DNA from: Asterias amurensis
Taxonomy: Eukaryota > Echinodermata > Asteroidea > Forcipulatida > Asteriidae
Length of the DNA stretch: 64,000 bases
NCBI RefSeq assembly: GCF_032118995.1
Contig: NC_092665.1
Location: 11,264,512 to 11,328,511, forward strand
Reading direction: 5' to 3'
Within the stretch, counting starts at the first letter, position 1; each line of letters starts with the position of its first letter. The position numbers were made by a program, and so were the translations under genes. Positions 23,201 through 34,351 of this stretch are shown here, one piece after another. The notes under the pieces were generated by a model that was not told the DNA's origin, ran no database searches, and was given only the letters and a program-made list of their open reading frames with translations.

Positions 23201-26200
23201 GCACAGTGAATACGGGTGGGTTTTACGCACAGTGAATACGGGTGGGTTTTTATACAGCGGCGGTCTTTTTTCGGAGTGAATAATTTGACTGCCTTGAGCA
23301 AGGCTAAGCAGACGGGGACTAACCTTGGCTTCGAAGAAGTCCTTCGCACCCCCTACACCTTCCTTGTCAACATCTATTTCTGTTAACCTGGCTAACGCAC
23401 TGAGTCCACTGTCTGTATCCAGCTCACCCGCCGCTGCCTTGCGGAAAATCAGCAAAAACTGCAAAGTAAAAACACTTCAAATTATTTGAAAGTTTGCATG
23501 GTTGCGGTTTAGTGAGATGTAAGTAGTTTGTCGTGACACATGTACAGCTGACTCTTGAATAACAAGATCGCTGGAACTAGCCAACTTACCTATTTATAAC
23601 AGGAACGTTGATTATAAGAGGACAGTAAGACAAAGAAACACAAAGCAGAAATGAGATTCCGAACTTCAGAATGAAGAATGTGGAAGTGTCCTGGCCCGAG
23701 GGGTTAAGAGCACTGACTTCAAACTCTGGTGTTTCTGATCAGCAAAGGGTGGGTTCAAATCCCCAGCTGTGACACTTGTGTCCTTAAGCAAGGTACTTAA
23801 CCACTGCTTTGTTCTTTGGGACAGAAAGCAGTTGGTCCCTTGTATTGTGTAACACATGTAAAGAATCCAGTGCACTTATCGAAAAGAGAAGGGGGTTTGC
23901 CCCGGTGCTCCTGGCTGTGTCTGCTGAATGCACCGTAGCACATTGTAAACCCTTAATTGGGTCACAGAATTCATAACTTCAATAACCTATCTTTCTGTAA
24001 AAATAAATACACTAAGCGCCTTGAGTTCCTTGTTGTTTGATACGGGCGCTATATAAGACTTTGATATTATTATTATTATAGTTACTCTGTAATGATCTCC
24101 TCAACAGTACTCTTTACAATGAAAGCCGACTAACACTTTTCTCAAAATGTAAGTAACTTGAAACAACGACTTGAAGGTTACCTCTCTGTATGATATTCTA
24201 TTATCGAGATCTTCGTCTACTTCTTTGATCATGTCTTTAAGCGCCCGGTGCGTCTGGGGAGCTCCCAGTGCTTCCATCATTAACTTTAACTCCATCAATT
24301 CTATGTAGTGATTGTTGTCGGTGTCATATCTACAGAAAAGAAAAAAAAAGAGAAGTACAAAGAACAAGATTAGACAGGTTTCCCTTATTGTGTGCGTGTG
24401 TGTGTGTGTAGCAGTTATCACGTAGCGGACATTGTCATTTCCGCTTACTGCCGTTTCGAGTATTCTACTCACTGTTAAATCTATTTGCACACGTGTGTAG
24501 GCATAACCAATGAGTGCAGCATGCAATTTTACCCTTCACCAAACGGGGCCTAAGGACGAGACAGGAATTTAACACTTCCAGAATCTTTTTACAGATATAT
24601 GCCAACATTATAAAAAGGGCATTCATAAATACATCAGACAGTTTCGCTCTTCCTATTGGTGGAGAGCGCGTCACGTGGGGGTGTTTAAATAGTTGATAAT
24701 AAGCAGCTGGAGCTCTGTTTATAACCCGTTGTTTTCGGATACTAGTCTTGGTGCAAGACGTTTCTCGTACGGGCGATGCGGGCGCTGTGGTTGAGTTGGC
24801 CACGCTGTGTGTGAAAGGAAAACGAGAATGACTTGCACCAAGACTACATGTACGCGCATGAATGGATCAGAAAACTGTCGTCTCAGTCATAACAATTAAA
24901 TGCAACACACAGACATACAGAGCTCAAGCAAAGAGTTTCATACTTTATTGCACATTTTAAACCAAAAGGCATTTATGAATTGGAATAAAGAGTAGTGGCT
25001 CATTCTTAAACTGCAGTTTAAAACATTGCAGGGTCCTGGCCATGCGATAAAGGCACTGCCATGGCCCTGCCGGTTTTTAACGGCAGTTTAAGAACTCTTC
25101 GCTACCCTCTCATTCCCTTATTAAAAACCTTGCAGGGTTAAGGCAGTGCAATAAAGGGCAAAGCATTCTTTTAGGTCCTTTATCACACGGCCATGACCCT
25201 GCAGGTTTTAAACGATTGTTCAAGGCGCGTCCCACTCTGGTAATAATAAATACCAAACCCTACATGTATTTAAATGAATAATTTTTGTATCTATGGATCC
25301 CTCACCTGTGCCTATACACAGCTTCCCTTCCCACTATCCCAACACTCAAATCCCAACTGAGTGATGACTCAGTTTAGAATCCTGCAACTATTTTCATCAC
25401 ACACAATGTGCAGCTACACGTAACGAGCCTCAGGTTAATCTTAAACAAGATGGGTGACCAACACGGAACCTTGTTCTTTCAGTAGTATCTAATTATACCC
25501 AATGAGGACTGCCAACACCACATGAAACACACACAGTCCAATCCCCACCGAGTGATGACTCAGTTTGAATCCTGCAACTATTTTCATTTACATCACACAC
25601 AATGTGCAGCTACACACTGAGCCTACTGTTAAAACCAAGAAGACGAGAGATTAACACAGAAGAACACCGTTCTTTCAGAAGTATCTAATGATACCCAATG
25701 AGGACTGCCAACACCACATGAACAACACAAAGTCAAATCCCTGCTGAGTGATGACTCAGTTTAAATCCTGCAACTATTTTCATCGCACACAATGTGCAGC
25801 TACACACAACGAGCCTCTGCTAAAACCAAGAAGATGAGAGATCAACACAGAAGAACACCATTCTTTCAATAGCATCTAATGATACCCAATGAGGACTGCC
25901 AACACCACATGAAACACAAAGTCCAATCCCTGCTGAGTGATGACTCAGTTTGAATCCCCAATCCCTCGCTGCAATAACCACTAACTGTCATCCTAATTCA
26001 GTCACTGAAAAGGCAATTATATCGGCCAATAGGCCTATAGACCTGCCATCTTCAAGTCTGGTTCCTTGTGTACAAACTAAGCATCACAAGGGTTTCTTGT
26101 CAAACTGAAAATGAACCTGACCATTTTCACCCGAGCCTCATTTTGGTTTAGTGTACTGTGTTACCTAAACAAAACAAGGTGTACGCATTTGGCTGAAGGT

Positions 26201-29200
26201 CTTGTTTTCCTTATGAAAGAACATCAAATTGAAAGAAAATCCGGCCTTACATACGTAAATTATAATACCCCAAACTAAGGTACATTGTTCATACTGAACG
26301 CTCTTAAATATTCATTAGAGTTTGTCACATTGTAAGACACTGCTCTAGAGTTGCAAAGTTTGTGGGTTCGAATCCCACCCGAGTATTATGCCTATGATTG
26401 GGTTTTTTTCCACAGAACTCAGGAAAGTACTGAGTATACAGTGCTAACACACATTGGTGATGTAAATGAGTAAAACCGACATTAATATTCTTTATCCCCG
26501 ATGCAAATTTTTGCGATGTGGAGTTTAAAAGCTTTACTGCAATGATTTTAAATGAATGACATAAAAAAACATCAAACTTTCATACTGTTATACTTCAACA
26601 CTTGGTAACAATCAAACTACATTATAAAACAGGTATACTAAAAAGCTGTCAAAATACAAATAAACTACAGTTAAAGGAACACGTTGCCTTGGATCGGACG
26701 AGTTGGTCTATAAAAAGCGTTTGTAACCCTTTTTTATAAAATGCATATTGGTTGGAAAGATGTTTTAAAAGTAGAATACAATGATTCACACAAGTTTGCC
26801 TCAAAATTGCGTGGTTTTCCTTCTACTGTGTGAACTAACACGGTCAGCCATTTATGGGAGTCAAAAATTTGACTCCCATAAATGGTCGACAGTGGTAGTC
26901 GACGAGGTAAAAGGAAAACCGTGCAATTTTGAGGCATGTTTGTGTGGATCATTGTATTCTACTTTTACAACATCTTTCTACCCATATGCATTTTATAAAA
27001 AAACAGTATCAAACGCTTTTCAAAGACCAACTCGACCGATCCAAGGCAACGTTTTCCTTTAAGCTCATTAAAATATAATAAAATTGTTTATTTGGTCTAG
27101 CACCTCTCTGTCCAAACTGCCCTGTAAGTAGGACAGACAAGACAATGCGTACCAATTAACATTATGTGTATCAGTGACTTGTACAATTAAAAGCCAGTGA
27201 TGACCACCTGGGTCTTGATTGATGAGTCACTCCTAATCATCAGCTCTTATGGTAGGGGAATCCAACAGTAAAGCAACCTCTCTTTGTCTGTTTGTTGTCT
27301 CTTGGTTGTCTAAAGATATGGTTCAGCAAATAGAAGCCGAACAGCTGTCAACTTTCAGCTCATCATGTAGGATGACGTTATCTCTTAGGAATTTTGTGTC
27401 AACTTCAATTTTCAATATTTTGAAATTCATTTCAAAGCAACGCTTATTTTTACAATCATCATCAAAAAGAAAACATACAGTACAGTTTTATAAATGTGGA
27501 GGCTTGTTCCAAAAAGTGGTGCTTGTTAGGGAACAACAGCTTTTAGATGAATAAACAAATAACCCCTACGAAAAGTAACACAAATAACAGTCTGTTTTTA
27601 TGTGTAACCCATAGTAAGATGAGATAAAACTAAATGGGGGGGGGGAGGGTTCAGTAAACAAAATACTTTTAAGCAGGTCTGAAACTTGTTGAGGCAGCCT
27701 CTTACTCCCTTACTTATGTTAATTTTGCTGGTTTAACTATGGTAGAACAACTGACTAGAGCAGGATGGGAGCCTATGACCTATGAATAAACATACCGACA
27801 CTCTACCAACTGAGCTACATGTAGGCCTACCTACCCCAGCAATTGGCGGTGTTTCCATTTTGAAATATTTATGGTGCCTCTTTACTTTTCCCTAAAGTGA
27901 AATAGGCTGCTTATATGCTGAAGTGGCATAGAAAAACCTATCGATAACAAAAGAAGTTAGAGCGACTAGAGATCTTTATTGCACATTGTTTTAAAGAGAT
28001 TAATCTAAAGACTTAAAAAATAACTACATGTAGATCCAAGGTTCAATGTCCCTAACCTCAATGGTGATCAAGGGTGAACGGGGTCCTTCAAGTTCCATGG
28101 ATAATATTGATGGAAGGTTGATGGAAGGGGTTACCATATTGACTAACAGAATTCCCCAGATTCCTCAGGCTTGATTTTCTGGGAATTCGTTAATGATGAC
28201 AAGCCTAGCAATTATTCATAAAAACTGAAACACTGTTTCACAATGGAATGAGAAAATGGTTCCTACATGTACATTATAGTTTGTGTATACCCTTCTAGTA
28301 ATCTACTATGTTTCATCCATTCATGCACACTAGTTTAAAGGAAAATTACAAAACTTGTGTTTTGCTAACAAAACAGTTGCTGGCAGTGTAAGCACTTTAT
28401 GTAATCCACCATATACATAAACTGACAAACAAAACTCCAAACGCGAAGTTAGATTATTAATTTCTCACCAAATATGACATTTCAGACAGAAATATTTCAA
28501 GGGATGTTTTCAACTATCATCATCATTAGACCGTGTAAGTTTTATGTAAATCTGTGATCTTCACGTTCCTTTAAATGCGGGTAATGTTGTGCACACTATT
28601 AAAGGAACACGTTGCCTTGGATCGGTCGAGTTGGTCTTTGAAAAGCGTTTATTATAATATGCATATGGGTAGAAAGATGCTGTAAAAGTAGAATACAATG
28701 ATCCACACAAACATGCCTCGAAATTGCACGGTTTTCCTTTTACCTCATCAACTAACACGGTCGGCCATTTATGGGAGTCAAATTTTTGACTCCCATAAAT
28801 GGCCGACCGTGTTAGTTCGCACAGTAAAAGGAAAACCATGCAATTTCGAGGCAAACTTGTGTGGATCATTGTATTCTACTTTTAAATTATCTCTCCAACC
28901 ATATGCATTTTATAACAAACGGTTACAAACGTTTTTTTTTATAGACCAACTCGTCCGATCCAAGGCAATGTGTTCCTTTAACCAGTTGCATTTTGTAAAG
29001 GGCACCCCTGTACAATGCGCATCAACCATTTCCGCCATTTTGGGAGTCAATTCAATTGTATATATTTTGACTCCTAAAATGGCCGACAGGATTTATAGTG
29101 CATGACTTCCTTCCTCCATGGTGTACATGTAAATTTGCTGCATGTCAGGGCCCAATTTCATAAACCCTGTAAGCATACAAACTAAGCAAAGACAAATCTT

Positions 29201-32149
29201 GCTGAACAGAAACTGGTACCACCAGCCAAAATTTCTGAAAGTTTACTTTGATTGCAACTGGTGCCCCACTCATTTTCTTCTTACCAACAACATTTTATAA
29301 GCTAAGCAGTAATGTTCTGCTTACCAGCTTTATGAAATTGGGACAGGTAATATCATGGAGCAATGCTCCATGGTAATATGTAGTGAATCCTAAAACATGC
29401 ACTTGCTGTAAGATTAGTAACTTCCAAAAGGACCAGACAATAGTTTCAGTATGGTTTCGGGATGCTGATGCTGATACAACCCTTTATCTTATCATTATCA
29501 CTGGAGTGCTATCCAATATGTCAACACCCTTCGTGGGCCTATCAACAGTGTCATACAAACAGACTGTACTGATAAGGGATATCCTGGTGCTTGGTCCAAT
29601 CTTGGTGGTTGGTATACACATTGAGCAATCGATGGACAATCATGGTTGGCAATGTGTACATAATAGTAACCATCAAAACCACAAGGTGTTTGCCAAAGGT
29701 ACACAAGCCTCTGGCATTCTTTTAATTCAAGGCTTCAAGGGAATGTAACGTTCACTGTACCTACATGTACCAGTAGTCAAGGATGCTCGGATTAAAACTA
29801 TAGAGCAACAGAACATGGGAACAATCATTACAAAGGGAAGAATGCGAGATCAAATTTGATCAATGTTGTTCATTGGGTTTCATTTAAGTTAAATTATGTT
29901 TCTTCATTTTCTATTTTCAAATGTTTTCATTTTGTGTAGGCGCCTTGATCAGTTTTCTGGAGAAGTGCGCATTACAAATCCATATTATTATTATTTAGAC
30001 TTTAGACTGAACATGTTTTGCACATTGAATGCAAAACTGAATAGCAAATCATGACTTTTGAGTACATTCTGTTCGAGCATTTTCCTCTCCTATAAGGTTA
30101 ATCTACCAACAAGGTCATTCCAGCTTTTCAATAGGCCCTACGTTTTGCTGTTTATTGTAAACTCTAAACTAGACGGAAACATTAACTTCCTGGTAGGAAC
30201 AGTTCTGAATAAAATAAGCTCATTGTTCCAAACAGGAAGTTGAATGTAATATAAACTGGGATGGGATGCTTTCTGTAGATCCTGCCTGGTGCCAGATGTT
30301 GATCAACACACTAGAGGAAGAAAAATACAACTACAACAATCCAAAAATGGGGAATACAATCATGAACAAACAAAAAACATCCATTCTCTGATGGGTTTCT
30401 CTGAATGGTCCAAGGACAAGTTTTCATGTGTTGTCAGTTTAAATGGAATAATACAGACAATACCAGCAATAACACTAGTGTAGGACCTACATGTATTAAT
30501 AAGATGTACAGCAACTCCACAAATAATTGCCAGTACGTCTGTTTAGTATTAATCAGGTTTGAAACGAATAAATAAATTTAAAAAGAGTTTGAAATACCTT
30601 CTTTTGCCCAACAAGGCATAGAACTCTAATCATGTAGACAAGTTACATGTAGGTCACATTTAAACCCAAACAACTGTCCAAGTGTGTGTGTTTCATGCTG
30701 TATCTGAGTTGGTACAATTTAAAAAATAGATGCTGAATCTGATGGTCTATTGTGTCACTCATTTTTGCATTAATTTTTTCTATTTTGGCAATAAAAAGGA
30801 GCCACTTGATCCAGCACTCAACTCACACCCATAAATCATGTTTTTAAAATAATAATTGTAATTAATTTAAAATCTGCACACAGACTGTACATTTGGGAAA
30901 CCATGCACAGAGACCTACCTCCTGAATGATTTAATTTAATCAATCTAATATTAAACTGATATACATTGTGGTTTAATTTGAAGAATATGACATTATTAAA
31001 AAAAAAAATTATCCCAGGTTATTTTATTTGACTCCTTGAATATCAAAATAATTGGAAGCTTAAAGTTAAATTTACAAACAATTTATTAACCGTCCATGCC
31101 GGGTTTAAACTTGACCACCTCCTTAATTCTCCATCAATATTTAGTTACCTTGCTACTAGTAATAGTCATTTTTAAATAAGGGAATAAAAGGGTAGCGACG
31201 AGTTCTTCAACGTACGTTTAAAGCCGGCAGGGTCGGCGGCCGTGTGATAAAGGCCCGAGCCGAAGACGAGGGTATTTATCGCACGGCAACGACCCTGCAA
31301 GGTTTTAAACGGATGTTGAAGAACGAGTCACTACTCTTTTATTCCCATTCATAAATGCCCTTTTGTTAAAAAACGTAAACAAATACAGTTATAGACACTC
31401 AATTGAAAATTCGAGGTTTGAAAAACAAAATTCCAAAACTCTGCTTAGATCACGCGCTGATAGCTATGATTTGCGCATTCCGCGTGATAATCTTGCGCGC
31501 CCGATATGTGGAAGCCAGCTCAGTGTGCATAAACAGAGCTCCAGTGTGCATAATTAACAAAAGGTTTATGCACACCCATGTGTGTGACGCGCTCTTCACC
31601 AATAGGAGTAGAGAAACTGTCTGGGGTATTTATGAATTCTTAATTAAAAGGTCCAAGTAATTTGAAGGTCAATGTCAACGTATGTACGTGTAAGAACGTG
31701 GTTCGCAAAATGAGCTGCAGGTAGGTACACAGCCCCACTTTTTGAGGTTGTCATGTTCAAAGTTGGGGTGTAGAACGATTCAGAAAGAGAGTTGTTGGCC
31801 ACAAAAATTGTGAAGAGGATTTGTTTTATTGGAAATAAAGTCCAATATTCATCACAAAGACGTGTGTGAGTTGCATTTAAGCAAGTGACCAGTTAAACAA
31901 TTGGGATTCTTTCCTTATTTACTACCTCCAGCTTCGGCTTGATTTTATTGATCTAAAAAAGAAAAACAAGAGGTTGTTCGTTACTTACTTCTTAAACATC
32001 TTTTCATATTGCTTGATTTCTTTCCGGCTAAACTCTTTGAACTCTGTGTACGGGTTGAAAACTAGCGTCCTTTTATTTACTTCGACCTCTTCACCTTCAT
32101 TTAATGCTTCCCTTCTCGCCAACTTGCCGGCTAACTCACTATCCGCCAT
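20113..32149 (-). CDS. EFHD2: EFHD1/EFHD2 (swiprosin) orthologue, complete 4-exon CDS
   Basis: The coding exons, in transcript order, are 32149-31989, 24329-24182, 23458-23324 and 20247-20113. They join in phase to 579 bp (192 aa plus stop). The N-terminus contains VFNPYTEFKEFSRK, a hallmark of EFHD proteins. EF-hand 1 has loop DTDNNHYIELME (residues 56-67) and EF-hand 2 has loop DEDLDNRISYRE (92-103). Both keep acidic residues at loop positions 1 and 3 and Glu at 12, so both should bind calcium. FLLIFRKAAAGEL follows, then a linker ending in AKDFFEAK and a charged C-terminal coiled coil (about 149-192). The vertebrate and fly relatives bind actin or membranes in a calcium-dependent way, and that role is inferred here. 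Length is close to fly Swip-1 and shorter than mammalian EFHD2, which has an extra low-complexity N-terminus. All donors and acceptors are GT-AG. Intron 1 (7.7 kb) is repeat-rich. Vertebrates have two paralogues, and this sequence cannot be assigned to one of them. Confidence 0.95.
20641..20692. mobile_element. Solo right end of the AAAGGAACACGTTGCC MITE family
   Basis: AACGCTTTTTATAGACCAAC then GATCCAAGGCAACGTGTTCC and TTTAA, the family terminus without a left half. Confidence 0.8.
20700..20960. mobile_element. MITE with CCCAATTTCATGGCTC termini
   Basis: Left GGCCCAATTTCATGGCTC, right AGAGCCGTGAAATTGAACCC. The ends are inverted and about 250 bp apart. Relatives lie at 29148-29343 and 51110-51285. 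Confidence 0.7.
21211..21380. mobile_element. 170-bp MITE with GCCGTCGATTTCACAAAA termini
   Basis: GCCGTCGATTTCACAAAAAG and TTTTGTGGAATCGACGGC are inverted. The inner arms are palindromic runs of TCCTAACTTAGGA-like sequence. Confidence 0.8.
21381..22577. other. EFHD intron 3 sequence without clear elements
   Basis: Intron 3 spans 20248-23323. This part is AT-rich with short direct motifs (ATTTCATTTCTCTCATT) and shows no coding potential. Confidence 0.5.
22587..23306. mobile_element. 720-bp inverted-repeat element with 9-bp target duplication
   Basis: The termini TAGCCTTGCTCAAGGCAGTC and its reverse complement are exact. Inversion continues through CTCCGAAAA.GAC and an inner GCATGCGGAGGCC block (22764 and 23155). 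AGCAGACGG flanks both sides (22578-22586 and 23307-23315). A 27-bp tandem duplication (ACGCACAGTGAATACGGGTG) lies at 23196-23250. A 9-bp duplication fits Mutator-like elements. No transposase inside. Confidence 0.9.
23324..23458 (-). CDS. EFHD2: EFHD exon 3
   Basis: 45 codons running from FLLIFRKAAAGEL to GAKDFFEAK, in phase 0 at both ends. The acceptor is TTTACTTTGCAG and the donor AAG|GTTAGT. The donor lies 8 nt from the target duplication of a 720-bp inverted-repeat element (22587-23306). Confidence 0.95.
23686..24085 (+). mobile_element. tRNA-derived SINE with (TTA)n tail, copy 1
   Basis: The head resembles a tRNA with a long variable arm (CCGAGGGGTTAAGAGCAC as A-box region, GGGTTCAAATCCCC as B-box). 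It is followed by GTGACACTTGTGTCCTTAAG and a tail with GGGCGCTATATAAGACTTTG then ATT repeats. Confidence 0.85.
24182..24329 (-). CDS. EFHD2: EFHD exon 2 (both EF-hand loops)
   Basis: One base completes the split Lys codon, then 49 codons follow. The exon contains LMELKLMMEALGAPQTH, a signature of the family, and both calcium loops. The last codon is the position-12 Glu of loop 2. The acceptor follows a pyrimidine tract (TTTTCTTTTCTGTAG). The donor is GAGAG|GTAACC. Confidence 0.95.
24615..25245 (+). mobile_element. Compound inverted-repeat element in EFHD intron 1, copy 1
   Basis: GGGCATTCATAAATAC and GGCATTTATGAATTGG bound a first part with TCCTATTGGTGGAGAGCGCG. A palindromic part follows, with GCAGGGTCCTGGCCATGCGA and its inverted copies. 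A partner in opposite orientation is at 31180-31639, and a truncated relative at 43430-43530. Confidence 0.75.
25349..25965. repeat. 3.3-copy tandem repeat of about 190 bp, each with TGACTCA
   Basis: The blocks GAGTGATGACTCAGTTT, AATCCTGCAACTATTTTC, CACACAATGTGCAGC and ATGAGGACTGCCAACACCAC recur with periods 191, 196 and 189. Each unit carries a consensus AP-1 heptamer TGACTCA (25365, 25556, 25752, 25941). It lies in EFHD intron 1. Confidence 0.9.
26330..26400 (+). repeat. tRNA-like SINE fragment
   Basis: GTGGGTTCGAATCCCACC is a near-perfect B-box arm, but no complete cloverleaf can be folded from the upstream sequence. Confidence 0.45.
26671..27062. mobile_element. TTAA MITE, AAAGGAACACGTTGCC family, copy 1
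   Basis: TTAAAGGAACACGTTGCCTT at left and GCAACGTTTTCCTTTAA at right, 392 bp. The centre is GGAGTCAAAAATTTGACTCC within longer inverted arms (CGGTCAGCCATTTATGGGAG). Confidence 0.93.
27063..28598. other. EFHD intron 1 between MITEs
   Basis: A short inverted tRNA-like piece at 27775-27830 (minus strand TAGCTCAGTTGGTAGAGTG), and a poly-G run near 27637-27646. No coding sequence seen. Confidence 0.45.
28599..28981. mobile_element. TTAA MITE, AAAGGAACACGTTGCC family, copy 2
   Basis: 383 bp bounded by TTAA. It is almost a complete palindrome; AACACGGTCGGCCATTTATG lies on both arms. Confidence 0.93.
29148..29343. mobile_element. MITE with GGGCCCAATTTCATAAA termini
   Basis: Left GGGCCCAATTTCATAAA, right TTTATGAAATTGGGAC, 196 bp apart, with inverted CTTACCAGC / GCTGG-type inner motifs. 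Confidence 0.7.
29344..31179. other. EFHD intron 1, repeat remnants only
   Basis: 29930-29996 is a LINE/SINE tail (GGCGCCTTGATCAG then ATT repeats). The rest is AT-rich without recognisable elements or exons. Confidence 0.45.
31180..31639 (-). mobile_element. Compound inverted-repeat element in EFHD intron 1, copy 2
   Basis: GGGAATAAAAGGGTAGCGAC mirrored by GTCACTACTCTTTTATTCCC around inverted GCAGGGTCG blocks. The CATTCATAAATGCCC ... CACCAATAGGAG part follows. This is the reverse orientation of 24615-25245. Confidence 0.75.
31989..32149 (-). CDS. EFHD2: EFHD exon 1 (start codon)
   Basis: Encodes MADSELAGKLARREA through EKMFK (53 codons plus 2 bases). The start has a strong Kozak context (CACCATGG). 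The donor reads AAGAA|GTAAGT at 31988, an optimal U1 match. The exon ends inside the entering helix of EF-hand 1. Confidence 0.95.
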
Positions 32150-32340
32150 GGTGAATCTTTAGGTGAAATTTAAGGCTAGAATTAGGGTCCAAATTTAGGC
32201 AGCTCCTCAGCTAGTTTTGTACACACAGACGCGGCGGCCGAAGAAGGAAATGAAATTTTATTCCGTGTAAGATATTCACTGGTGTCGGCCACACAGTCTA
32301 TTGACAATTTTGTAAGATGACGGATACCAGTCACTGAAAG
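32150..32340 (-). promoter_or_regulatory. EFHD 5' UTR and probable promoter
   Basis: Immediately upstream of the EFHD start. It holds a locally GC-rich block (GCGGCGGCCGAAGAAGG on the plus strand, near 32230) in otherwise AT-rich DNA, and no TATA box at a fixed distance. The exact transcription start cannot be read from sequence. Confidence 0.45.
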
Positions 32341-33067
32341 ATCAAAGGTTAAAAGACGATAAAGACATTGATAATAATGTAGTAACTTTTGGAATAACCG
32401 ATTTATATAGTGGGTAAAATTTAGTGAAACGTTTTCTCGCTAAAATACCATTTTACCAACAAAGCTACGCTTTCTCATAAGTTGATAGTGGCAACATGTA
32501 GCTTTTAGACAAGTTTTGACTATGAAAACATTGAAGCAGACTCAAGCTGCTAATTTGTTATAGAAACTAAATTTGCAATTGTAAAATTCCACCTCCGTAG
32601 TTATGAAACGTCCGCATAATCACTTCTTTTCTGTTCAGAAGCCAATTAAAAATAATCGGATTTTGCCTGAAAGAAAAAAGTACAGAGCCGCTTTTTCCAA
32701 TCTGAATGTTTATTAATTTCAGTGTTTGAGTGGGCACTTTTAGTTTAGAAATCAAGGAAATAAAATAAATTATGTCGAATTTGAATCTAATTTTCCATGT
32801 GCCGTGGTATACGTACACCCACCCACCGTAAAAAGGGAGGTAGGCATGCCTACCCGTATCGTACGGTGGCCCACAACTGTCACGGCAAAACAAAAAGCGC
32901 CACGGCAAAACAAAAAAGCGCCACGGCAAAACAAAGGATAGGTTATAATAATGTTCAGCACGCGCAGTGTGTAGTTGATCTTTAGGCCCACGTAATGTGT
33001 ACACACGTTCAGGTCCCACATTCACCAGGCTTCAAGGCACATGTAGCATACGCATAATTATGGGTAC

Positions 33068-33193
33068 CGGTCAACTCGGTCCCATGCCAACTCGGTCCAA
33101 GTCAACTCGGTCCCAAGTCAACTCGGTCCCAGGTCAACTCGGTCCCAAGTCAACTCGGTCCCAAGTCAACTCGGTCCCAAGTCAACTCGGTCC
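33068..33193. repeat. Minisatellite, 8 copies of 16-bp TCAACTCGGTCCCAAG
   Basis: Eight near-identical units, with single-base differences in units 1, 2 and 4. Purely tandem. Confidence 0.95.
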
Positions 33194-33411
33194 TTCGACC
33201 AACCTTCATGTTTTTAAAATTACTTTATTGTACTGTTTCGTGTAAGTTAACTTGATAATATTATTATGTTCGTGTAAGTTTAAACAAAAAGCGCCACGGC
33301 AAAACAAAAAGCGCCACGGCAAAACAAAAAAGCTTACGTGTAAGTTAACTGGAAAGTTTTGTTTATTATTATTTTTAACCAAACATTAATTTTCTCATGT
33401 TTTGAAGGAAC

Positions 33412-33793
33412 ACGTTGCCCTGGATCGGTCGAGTTGGTCTTTGAAAGGCGTTTTTAACCGTTTGTTATAAAATGCATATGATTAGAGAGATATTTCAAAA
33501 GTAGAATACAATGATCCACACAAGTATCACTCAAAATTGCGTGGTTCTCCTTTTACCTCGTTGACTAACACGGTCGGCCATTTATGGGAGTCAAGTTTTT
33601 GACTCCCATAATTAGCCGGCCGTGTTAGTTCAATACGTAAAAGGAAAACCGTGCAATTTCGAGTAATACCTGTGAGTGGATCATTGTATTCTACTTTTAA
33701 AACATCTTTCTAACCATATTAATTTTATAACAAACGGTTACAAACGCTTTTCAAAGGCCAACTCGTCCGATCCAAGGCAACGTGTTCCTTTAA
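33412..33793. mobile_element. TTAA MITE, AAAGGAACACGTTGCC family, copy 3
   Basis: GAAGGAACACGTTGCCCTGG to GGCAACGTGTTCCTTTAA, with the usual GGAGTCAAGTTTTTGACTCC centre. The left TTAA is mutated to TTGA. Confidence 0.92.
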
Positions 33794-34351
33794 TTCTCAG
33801 AAATCGTACTTTTTATTATTTGTTGTATGTGTTTTTGAGAAAATTTGTTGACAAAATAAACATACACTGAAAGAAATCAAAGATGATTCGATTGCTATAA
33901 AGAGAGGTTGCGTGACCCCGCAAAAAGTTCGTTGTGCGCGCCGTCGGCCATGTTGAGTACTATTTCTGTTGGTAACGCGTCGTCTGCTCGCAACAGCAAA
34001 CGCACGTTTGTAACCGAGAAAGTTGGTTTTTCTCCGATAGACAAAATATTTGGTTTTTCTTTCAGTATTTTACTTGGTAATACAATGAATTACATCAAGC
34101 ACATAATATTAACTCTGGATAATGCAAGTCAACGCCGGTCGATACTGTGAGAAAAATACTAACGAATTCATTCGTTAAAACAATTCCAATTGGTAAAACA
34201 CTAAAGATCCCGCATATGAATTCAAACCTGCCGACTGCTCTCCAAACATTGAACTTTTCTCAGCAGTGTCGTATAGGCAGATATTATCAAAATTAATACT
34301 CTGAGCGCATTTAAGTCCATTGATGCACTGTACAACCACGTTGGTAGATGT

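Noticed and set aside
28561..29105. Overlapping open frames on both strands with similar protein sequence (MIHTNMPRNC...)
   Set aside because: These are frames of the palindromic AAAGGAACACG MITE, also seen at 26734-27062.
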